A DNA stretch of 64,000 nt from Sphingomonas sp. URHD0057 (GTDB lineage Bacteria; Pseudomonadota; Alphaproteobacteria; Sphingomonadales; Sphingomonadaceae). The stretch covers positions 889,764 to 953,763 of the forward strand of contig NZ_KK211162.1 of the NCBI RefSeq assembly GCF_000620665.1, in the 5' to 3' direction. Position numbers and translations under genes: made by a program. This document shows, piece after piece, positions 55,393-64,000 of this stretch (position 1 is the first letter of the stretch; each line of letters starts with the position of its first letter). Under the pieces are notes generated by a model. That model searched no databases and was not told the DNA's origin. It saw only the letters and a list, made by a program, of their open reading frames with translations.

Positions 55393-55733
55393 GTGAGGAC
55401 CGCGTCGAGGCTGCTCGAGCGGAGGTCGACCAGGCCCGCAATCGGCTGCTGGTGGCCCTGAACGAGGTGACCGGGCAGCTCGAGCCGCACCGGCTGGTGC
55501 AGGAGGTGTGGGAGAAGGCCAAGGACAAGGGCGCCGACCTCGCCGAGGATGCCGTCGATGCGGTCCGCTCCAGGCCGCTGGCGGCGACCGGCGTGGTTGC
55601 CGCAATCGCCATGTTCCTCGCCCGCGAACCGCTCATCGAGCTCGCCGGCAAGTTGGCCAGCGGGCTCTCGAAGAAGGGATCGGCGAAAAAGCGCCGAGCC
55701 GCCAAAACGGAAAGTGAAACGGAGACAGCGTAA
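55389..55733 (+). CDS. DUF3618-domain protein
   Basis: 114 residues beginning at a GTG overlapping the previous stop (GTGA). The DUF3618 pattern is seen in VEAARAEVDQARNRLLVALN and LVQEVWEKAKDKGADL, followed by one membrane segment (PLAATGVVAAIAMFLAREPL) and a Lys-rich cytoplasmic tail. It is a membrane-anchored helical protein; function unknown. It is usually coupled with a holin-superfamily III gene, as here. Confidence 0.82.
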
Positions 55734-56149
55734 TGATCGACGACGACACCACTGCCGACACCGGAAGCTCGCCTCGCCAGCGGGCGATCGAAGCTTACGA
55801 AAGCGCTCGGGACAGCGTCTCCGGCGCCGGCCGGCGCGCCGCCGACACCTTCGGCGAGGCGCCGCTGATCGCGCTTGCCGGCGGAATCGCCGCCGGCGCG
55901 CTGATCGCCGCGCTCCTGCCCCGCACCGACGCCGAGACGCGGCTCGTCCGGCCGACGGCCAAGCGCGTGAAGGACACCGCTCGCGCGGCTTACAAGGCGG
56001 CGCGCGACACGGGGTCGGGCAAGCTCAACGAGCTCGGGCTCAACCGCGAGAAGGGCGAGGAAACCATCCGCGGCTTGTTCCAGGGCGTGACCGATGCCGC
56101 CAAGGCATCCGGTCAGGCGGCGCTTGACGCGGCTCGCAACAAGGGCTGA
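55733..56149 (+). CDS. Helical membrane-anchored protein, last gene of the stress operon
   Basis: 138 residues. Amphipathic helix (QRAIEAYESARDSVSGAGRR), a hydrophobic stretch (APLIALAGGIAAGALIAALL) and a Lys/Ala-rich helical tail (KDTARAAYKAARDTGSGK). The build mirrors the first gene of the operon, with the membrane segment central instead of terminal. ATG overlaps the previous TAA by one base. Function unknown, probably envelope or ribosome related. Confidence 0.7.
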   Translation: MIDDDTTADTGSSPRQRAIEAYESARDSVSGAGRRAADTFGEAPLIALAGGIAAGALIAALLPRTDAETRLVRPTAKRVKDTARAAYKAARDTGSGKLNELGLNREKGEETIRGLFQGVTDAAKASGQAALDAARNKG

Positions 56150-56158
56150 ACGAGCAGG

Positions 56159-56413
56159 ATGAGCAAGCTCCACCTGGTGTTCGGCGGGCGGGTCAAGGAT
56201 CCGCGCGCCCTCGATTTCGATCTCGGCACGATCGACCTGGTCGGCGTCTATGACAGCTTTGGCGCCGCCGAAGACGCCTGGCGCGGCAAGGCCCAGGGCA
56301 GCGTCGACGATGCCGAGATGAAATACGTCATCGTCCACCTTCACCGCCTGCTCGAGCCGAACCTCGAAGGCGATATCCCGGGCATTGCACGGCCGCGGGA
56401 ACCGGCGGGCTAA
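56159..56413 (+). CDS. DUF4170-family protein
   Basis: 84 residues matching DUF4170: HLVFGGRVKDPRALDFDL, DLVGVYDSFGAAEDAWRGKA, and AEMKYVIVHLHRLLEP. No membrane segment or signal peptide. Widespread in alphaproteobacteria, function unknown. The ATG is ten bases after the previous stop, so it may be the fifth gene of the EcfG operon. It is convergent with the 56421 gene. Confidence 0.85.
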   Translation: MSKLHLVFGGRVKDPRALDFDLGTIDLVGVYDSFGAAEDAWRGKAQGSVDDAEMKYVIVHLHRLLEPNLEGDIPGIARPREPAG

Positions 56414-56420
56414 GGCACGC

Positions 56421-57446
56421 CTATCCGGTGCTGCTGTCCGGGAATTGATCCAGCGGGCGATAGTCCGAAGGATCCAGGCCGCAGGTTCCGGTAGCGTAGA
56501 TCGGAACGCCCTGGGCGCGCGCCTCGAGCAAGGGCCGCGGTTCGTGAGTCAGCGTGGCCGGGTGAACGAGCGCCCCGATCCCGTCGAGCCAGTTCGGCCC
56601 CGCTTCGCGCCGCTCGATCGCCAATCCGTCCCACATCGGCTCGAAGGTCGCGCCGAACACCACCAGCGGTTCCGGAGCGGCTGCAACCAGTCTCCGGGCG
56701 ACATCGGGGCGCTGCCGAGCGATCGTCGGGCCAAGGAACGCAATGCGGTTGCCCGCCCGCCGTGGCCGCACCGGCGGCTTGTGCCAGGACAGCACGACCG
56801 CCCGTCCCGGAAACATGGCGGCGATGCCGTGGTGCGGCGTGTAAACGCGGCGTGCGCGGGCCAGCAGCTCGGCTTCGCGAGCAACCAGGTCGTTCGAAGC
56901 CCGAAAATCGGCAATGGTCGCGGAATCACCGATCTCTGCGGCCGCCTGGTCGAGCAGCCGATGAATTTCGGCCAACGGATAGCGGCTCATCACGACGTCG
57001 AAGCTGCGGCCGCCCAACACGCCTGCTTCGTCTAGCCAGGGCAGCCAGCTCTGCGCGACCACCAAATGGCGAGCGCGATAGTCGATGTGCCTTGCAAGTT
57101 GCCTCGCGACCAGCCGATCGTGCTTCAAGTAGGTTCTCTGGCGAACCGCTCCGCCGGCCGTGGACGCGCGCCGCATCGCCCAGTGCCGCTGCGCCGTCGC
57201 CAACGAGGCCACATGCCGGCACGACCGTGGCCACCGATATCGCGCCGGCCACGCCCCGACGATGCCCGGCGCGAGCAGCTGATCGTCCTTCCCGAATGAC
57301 GCTCCAAGCATGCTTGCGGTCTCGGGCCAGGCGTTGTCGAGCACCCACGACACTCGCTCGGTCGGCATTTCGAGCGTCTTAAGCTGCTTGTGCATGTCGC
57401 AAGCGACTTCGTCGCAACTCGCGCAGCTGCGGGGCTCGACGCTCAC
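56421..57446 (-). CDS. Putative glycosyltransferase-like protein with N-terminal Cys cluster
   Basis: 341 residues, no confident family. The N-terminus has PRSCASCDEVACDMHKQL, a Cys-X2-Cys-X4-Cys-X2-His cluster suited to zinc or Fe-S. Later parts look like a GT-B fold: NRIAFLGPTIARQRPDV begins a C-terminal half, and HEPRPLLEARAQGVPIYATG resembles the donor-site end of GT4-type enzymes. Nucleotide-sugar binding is not shown. The start overlaps the VanW stop (GTGA), so the two are co-translated. Likely role in envelope glycans, by context only. Confidence 0.65.
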   Translation of the reverse strand: MSVEPRSCASCDEVACDMHKQLKTLEMPTERVSWVLDNAWPETASMLGASFGKDDQLLAPGIVGAWPARYRWPRSCRHVASLATAQRHWAMRRASTAGGAVRQRTYLKHDRLVARQLARHIDYRARHLVVAQSWLPWLDEAGVLGGRSFDVVMSRYPLAEIHRLLDQAAAEIGDSATIADFRASNDLVAREAELLARARRVYTPHHGIAAMFPGRAVVLSWHKPPVRPRRAGNRIAFLGPTIARQRPDVARRLVAAAPEPLVVFGATFEPMWDGLAIERREAGPNWLDGIGALVHPATLTHEPRPLLEARAQGVPIYATGTCGLDPSDYRPLDQFPDSSTG

Positions 57447-58099
57447 CGGAGCGCATCCAGGCGCACCACGAGCGTGGTCTCGGTCAGCCGGGCGCCGATC
57501 CGGACCGGCACCGACGAGCGAAAGCGCAGATCGATATAGTTCCAGAACACCGTCGCGTCGGTCTTGTCGTCAATGAAAAACCCCGGCGGATGGACCGTGT
57601 GGCTGTGGCGTTCGACGATTTCCAAGCCGGCTTCGTGAGCAACGCGCGACAACGCGTTGGTCAGCTGGCAGATTCCGCCGCCGACCGAGGGGATCAAGCA
57701 GCCGCCGCGCAGCTCTCGCCCGGTGACATAGCCCTTGCCGCGGCCCGGGCGCCCGGCGGCCCGCCAAAAGCTGAAGGTCTCCCCCGGCTCCAGGATGATC
57801 CCGTCGACGGCGTCCGCCGCGACGCGCAAATTCTGCACCTTGCCGAGCTCGGCGTCGCGCTCGCGCGGATCGGTGGCCGAGTACAGCCGATGCTCGTCGG
57901 CCGCGATCAGCGTGGCGCCGGGCGGCACGTTCGCCAGCTTGCGATAGCGACGGAACAGGTCGCCACAAGCGAAGGCCCTGGCCAGCCGCCGGCCGATGAG
58001 CAGCCGTGATTTGAGCCAGAAGACGAACCTGCCGGACGCGGCATGACGCGCGTGCAGCGTGCCGCCTTCGATCGTCGAGCTCGCCACCCATGTGCTCAT
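57443..58099 (-). CDS. VanW-family protein
   Basis: 218 residues. The VanW domain begins GETFSFWRAAGRPGRGKGYV and contains ELRGGCLIPSVGGGICQLTN and ERHSHTVHPPGFFIDDKTDA. VanW occurs in some vancomycin-resistance clusters, but the function is unknown, and this protein has no signal peptide or PG-binding domains. It precedes a Cys-cluster GT-like protein gene that it overlaps by 4 bases. Confidence 0.88.
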   Translation of the reverse strand: MSTWVASSTIEGGTLHARHAASGRFVFWLKSRLLIGRRLARAFACGDLFRRYRKLANVPPGATLIAADEHRLYSATDPRERDAELGKVQNLRVAADAVDGIILEPGETFSFWRAAGRPGRGKGYVTGRELRGGCLIPSVGGGICQLTNALSRVAHEAGLEIVERHSHTVHPPGFFIDDKTDATVFWNYIDLRFRSSVPVRIGARLTETTLVVRLDALR

Positions 58100-58156
58100 G
58101 CGAGCAATCTATCGCGGGTAGCGGCTTATGAAAGCGTTACCGTCTCGAGGGGAGCG

Positions 58157-58792
58157 TCAGGCTTTCCGGTACCGCCACAGCAGCAGCGGGCGCTGCAGAA
58201 TGAGCCCGGCGGCGAACCCGCCGACATGCGCCGGCGTCGCGAGGAGGAAACCCTGTCCGCCGGCGAGCCAGCCCATCATCAGCTGCAGCACGACCCACGC
58301 GACCATCAGCCACAGCGCGTTGATCCAGCGATTGGCGGTGGGCGACGAGGTGAACCGCTTCGGCCGCCCGAAGCTCAGTGCGAAGGCGCCGATCACCGCG
58401 CTGATCGCGCCGCTGGCGCCGATCATCGGGACGGTGCTGTAGGGATCGACTCCCCATTGCGCGAAGGCGGCGGCGAACGCGCCGACCAGGTACAATGCGA
58501 GCAGCGCCGTCTGTCCGAGCACCCGCTCGACCGCGGTCCCGCACCAGACGAAGATCAGCATGTTGAAGGCGAGGTGGATGAAGCCCGAGTGCACCAGCGT
58601 CGCGCTCAGCGGCGTCAGGAGCGCGGGAAGCGCAAACCACGGCACCGGCAAACCGGTCAGCCGCGCCGGAATGAAGCCGAGCGCCAGCTGCACGGAATCC
58701 TGACCGACGAGAATCGCCACCAGCCATGCGAGCACCGTCAGCGCCGTGATGGCGATCGTGGCGGTGCGCGGAATGGCTAGCTTGTCGATCAG
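58157..58792 (-). CDS. Rhomboid-family intramembrane serine protease
   Basis: About 211 residues with six predicted membrane helices. The catalytic Ser is in [14 protein letters not shown], and the catalytic His in [15 protein letters not shown]; the first conserved loop has [11 protein letters not shown]. It cleaves membrane segments of unknown substrates. No ATG/GTG/TTG suits the start: the frame is open through greA, and a CTG at 58792 overlaps the greA stop (CTGA), so that is the best candidate. It is coupled to greA. Confidence 0.85.
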   Translation of the reverse strand: MIDKLAIPRTATIAITALTVLAWLVAILVGQDSVQLALGFIPARLTGLPVPWFALPALLTPLSATLVHSGFIHLAFNMLIFVWCGTAVERVLGQTALLALYLVGAFAAAFAQWGVDPYSTVPMIGASGAISAVIGAFALSFGRPKRFTSSPTANRWINALWLMVAWVVLQLMMGWLAGGQGFLLATPAHVGGFAAGLILQRPLLLWRYRKA

Positions 58793-59265
58793 ATGAACTC
58801 GATCTTCTTGATCCCGTAGTAGCGGTCGCCCGACGGGGCCGAAACCTCGACCTCCTCGCCCTTCTCGCGGCCGATCAGCGCGCGGCCGAGCGGGGAATTG
58901 TAGCTGATGCGCCCGTCCTTGGCGTCGGCCTCGGTCTGACCGACGAGCTGGTATTTGACCTTCTTGCCGTCCTCGTCCGTGAGCGTCACCGTGGCTCCGA
59001 ACACGACCTTGTCGCCCGACAGGGTGGTCGGATCGATCACCAACGCCCGGCTCAGCCGGTCCTCGATGTCCGCGATCGACGCCTCGACGTGACCCTGGTG
59101 CTCCTTCGCCGCGTGATATTCGGCATTCTCGGAGAGGTCGCCATGCGCGCGCGCCGCCTCGATCGCCTCGACGATCTCGGGCCGTTCGTTCTTGAGGCGC
59201 TTCAACTCGTCGGTGAGCTTGGCAAAGCCCTCCGCCAGCATCGGCACCTTGTCGGCACTCGCCAT
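58789..59265 (-). CDS. greA: Transcription elongation factor GreA
   Basis: 158 residues. N-terminal coiled coil ([35 protein letters not shown]) with the acidic tip DLSENAEY that enters the RNA polymerase channel, and a C-terminal FKBP-like domain ([18 protein letters not shown]). It rescues backtracked polymerase by stimulating transcript cleavage. carB is upstream on the same strand, 84 bases away, as is common in alphaproteobacteria. Confidence 0.97.
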   Translation of the reverse strand: MASADKVPMLAEGFAKLTDELKRLKNERPEIVEAIEAARAHGDLSENAEYHAAKEHQGHVEASIADIEDRLSRALVIDPTTLSGDKVVFGATVTLTDEDGKKVKYQLVGQTEADAKDGRISYNSPLGRALIGREKGEEVEVSAPSGDRYYGIKKIEFI

Positions 59266-59349
59266 GGTTCAAAAACCCTTTTCAAAAACCCACCCCGGCG
59301 CCGCGATCAGCAACGCGTTTGAGGGGCAAAGAGGATGGAAGCTAACGCT

Positions 59350-62688
<3,339 letters not shown>

Positions 62689-63225
62689 CTATCGTCCGAA
62701 CAGCTTTCCGAGCAGCCCGCCGCCACGCTCGACTTTCACGCCGTGGACTCGCCCGGCTTCGGCAGCGGCCCTCTCCATCTCGGGAGTCAGCGTCAGTTGA
62801 TCCAGGAAGCTCGCCTTGGCGTCACCGTCGATCGGCGCGATCTGCAGACGAAAGCTGCTGACGTCGGTCTTCGCGGCAGTGATGCCGGCGCGCAACTGGT
62901 CGAACTCGCGCATGACGAAATAGAGGTCGCGGTTGCCCTCGCCGTTCACGACGGCGATCAGGTAAACTTCGGCATTCGCTGCCTCGAGCTTTCCGATCAG
63001 CCGGTCCTCATAATCGTCGAGGTCTTTCGTCGACCTGGGCATGCCGGCATCGTTCGCCTCGCCCTCCGCAAGGATGCAGCGGATCCGCGCCATCTCATGC
63101 TGCTCTGCGAATTGGCGCACGTCGGGCCCGTGGGTGCGCGATCGGAACAGCAGCGGTTTACCGCTCTGCCCCTTGCGGCCGAACAGTTTCCAGTCGCTGC
63201 TATGCATCGATAGCCTGTCGCTCAT
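62689..63225 (-). CDS. DUF695-like protein between carA and carB
   Basis: 178 residues. SSDWKLFGRKGQSGKPLLFR and the later EVYLIAVVNGEGNRDLYF with MREFDQLRAGI fit DUF695, a domain often found fused to RraB. No membrane or signal segment; cytoplasmic. Its ATG overlaps the lipoprotein stop (ATGA) and its stop touches the carB start, so it is embedded in the car operon. DUF695 has no known biochemical role. Together with the RraB-like gene two positions upstream it suggests a split RraB-DUF695 unit. Confidence 0.65.
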   Translation of the reverse strand: MSDRLSMHSSDWKLFGRKGQSGKPLLFRSRTHGPDVRQFAEQHEMARIRCILAEGEANDAGMPRSTKDLDDYEDRLIGKLEAANAEVYLIAVVNGEGNRDLYFVMREFDQLRAGITAAKTDVSSFRLQIAPIDGDAKASFLDQLTLTPEMERAAAEAGRVHGVKVERGGGLLGKLFGR

Positions 63226-63512
63226 GTCGCGGGTCCTTCCGGGAACTGCATGTTGACGAACACGGCCTTCAATCCATTGCGCCGCGCCCATTTGGCGACG
63301 CAGACGCGCTGCTCGACGCTGGGGTCCTGGCGCACCATCAGCAGCAGCTTTTTTTCGCTTTCGTCCTGGATCAGCTCGCCCAGCGCCAGCCCGCAGCCGA
63401 GCGCGATACTGTTGAGCTGCGCCTCGTCATGCATCCGCGCCGGCGTCGCGCAGGCTGAGAGGGCGAAGGCGCCGATTAATAAGCTGCGCTCGAGCCTTGC
63501 GAACCGGGCCAT
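63222..63512 (-). CDS. Small lipoprotein in the car operon
   Basis: 96 residues. Lipoprotein signal MARFARLERSLLIGAFALSAC with lipidated Cys at about 21, followed by a helical segment (LNSIALGCGLALGELIQDES) and VCVAKWARRNGLKAVFVNMQ. Function unknown. ATG overlaps the upstream RraB-like gene stop (TGATG), and its stop overlaps the DUF695-like start. It would be the only envelope-directed product in this operon. Confidence 0.65.
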   Translation of the reverse strand: MARFARLERSLLIGAFALSACATPARMHDEAQLNSIALGCGLALGELIQDESEKKLLLMVRQDPSVEQRVCVAKWARRNGLKAVFVNMQFPEGPAT

Positions 63513-63916
63513 CAGGATAGTTTCCGAAAATCGAGCATTCCAAAACTCGTTGCCGAGACTATCGCCCTGTCCCGTGGCTCCCAGGACCAACCGAGGTATT
63601 CGAGCTGGTGCTCTCGCGCGTAGCTGTAAAGCTTCTCAACACGCAGCGAGAGAGACGCAGAACTAGGCAACGCGGTTTCCCACGCTTCCAGTCTATCGGA
63701 CAACCACTCCAATCCCATTTCCTGGAAATCGGCAGTTAGAGGTGCGTAAAAGTCGAAATTACCCTCAGCGAATAGATCCACATCCCCGTTAAAATGGTGA
63801 CACACGCGGTTAGGACCATCATCACCGCGCTGTTCAATGATGCGGATCGCATCATCCGATGCCTGCAATAGATTTGCGATCGTTGGTTCGAAGAGAGGCT
63901 CATCAAAATCTGTCAC
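63512..63916 (-). CDS. RraB-family protein (RNase E inhibitor-like) next to carA
   Basis: 134 residues starting at a GTG overlapping the carA stop (GTGA). The C-terminal block VEKLYSYAREHQLEYLGWSW matches the RraB pattern (VxxLxxxAxxxxxEYxGW), and RGDDGPNRVCHHF fits the earlier RraB strand. RraB binds the C-terminal tail of RNase E and inhibits mRNA decay. GC content is lower than in the neighbours and there are more A/T third positions. A role beyond the fold is inference. Confidence 0.6.
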   Translation of the reverse strand: MTDFDEPLFEPTIANLLQASDDAIRIIEQRGDDGPNRVCHHFNGDVDLFAEGNFDFYAPLTADFQEMGLEWLSDRLEAWETALPSSASLSLRVEKLYSYAREHQLEYLGWSWEPRDRAIVSATSFGMLDFRKLS

Positions 63917-64000
63917 CGCATCGCACCGACGAATTTCTCGAACAGATAGAAGCTGTCCTGCGGCCCCGGGCTCGCCTCGGGATGATATTGCACGCTGAAC
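63913..64000 (-). CDS. carA: Carbamoyl-phosphate synthase small subunit, C-terminal end only
   Basis: The minus strand encodes FSVQYHPEASPGPQDSFYLF and FEKFVGAMR before a TGA at 63913. QYHPEASPGPQD holds the catalytic His and Glu of the glutamine amidotransferase triad in CarA, so the assignment is safe although only 28 codons are in view. The rest lies beyond the window. First gene of the five-gene car unit. Confidence 0.93.
   Translation of the reverse strand, partial: FSVQYHPEASPGPQDSFYLFEKFVGAMR

Noticed and set aside
57443-58099. VanW as evidence of vancomycin resistance
   Set aside because: No vanHAX, vanRS or D-Ala-D-Lac ligase is present, and VanW proteins are widespread in bacteria that have no such resistance.

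Overview
The window is a gene-dense, high-GC stretch of ordinary alphaproteobacterial chromosome, most likely from a sphingomonad (Sphingomonas/Sphingomicrobium-like). The clues are a fused IspD-IspF, the eno-ftsB-pdhA-pdhB order with a lipoyl domain on E1 beta, carA/carB/greA linkage, ffs close to dnaX-ybaB, EF-hand proteins carrying a SPMGEPFRA signature, a speF-type leader before an ornithine decarboxylase-like gene, and a deoxyhypusine-synthase-like gene in a bacterium. I see no insertion sequence, prophage, CRISPR array, rRNA operon or replication origin. No stretch above 300 bases lacks a gene; the longest gaps hold the SRP RNA, two tRNAs, the speF leader and the gyrA upstream region.

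Layout. 1-6.4 kb: ispDF (5' cut by the window edge), pncC/cinA, a Coq10/RatA-type lipid-binding gene coupled to lipA, a beta carbonic anhydrase, a glycine-zipper lipoprotein, a NYN-LOTUS protein, a stand-alone PAS protein and a DUF1905/YdeI pair. 6.4-15.7 kb: TPR-sulfotransferase, ettA, an unrecognised exported protein, an AlkK-type acyl-CoA ligase, ybaB-dnaX, a small membrane protein and the SRP RNA. 15.8-23.9 kb: two tandem EF-hand genes, a coupled pair of exported unknowns, two cysteine desulfurases coupled to a [2Fe-2S] ferredoxin, an alpha/beta hydrolase, small unknowns, and a racemase-dehydratase pair. 24-27 kb: a polyamine locus (speF leader, decarboxylase, DHS-like synthase) with two REP-doublet repeats and a MAPEG gene. 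27-34 kb: RlmD-like methyltransferase, nnr, ispE, TPR protein and ETF-QO on the minus strand. 33.8-39.4 kb: a degenerate uracil-DNA-glycosylase-like gene coupled to a lytic transglycosylase, a PA0069-type radical SAM protein, an M28 peptidase, a small lipoprotein and two tRNAs. 39.4-49.4 kb: a sensor kinase, a TPR protein, gyrA, stress-type small genes and trmFO. 49.4-54.4 kb: phytoene-synthase-like gene, pdhB, pdhA, ftsB, eno. 54.5-64 kb: a YqjD/YqjE-like envelope operon behind a good EcfG promoter, a VanW plus GT-like pair, a rhomboid protease, greA, carB, three small genes (one RraB-like) and the 3' end of carA.

How genes work together. Many neighbours overlap by 1-4 bases (ATGA, GTGA, TTGA, TGATG), so most same-strand runs are probably operons with translational coupling; these overlaps also decide many start codons. 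Two MEP-pathway loci (ispDF, ispE), the pyruvate dehydrogenase E1 pair next to enolase, and the carbamoyl-phosphate synthase genes are the metabolic core. The less explained units are the carA-RraB-lipoprotein-DUF695-carB arrangement, the polyamine locus whose leader can hide the decarboxylase ribosome-binding site, the EcfG-preceded envelope operon, and the VanW/GT-like pair.
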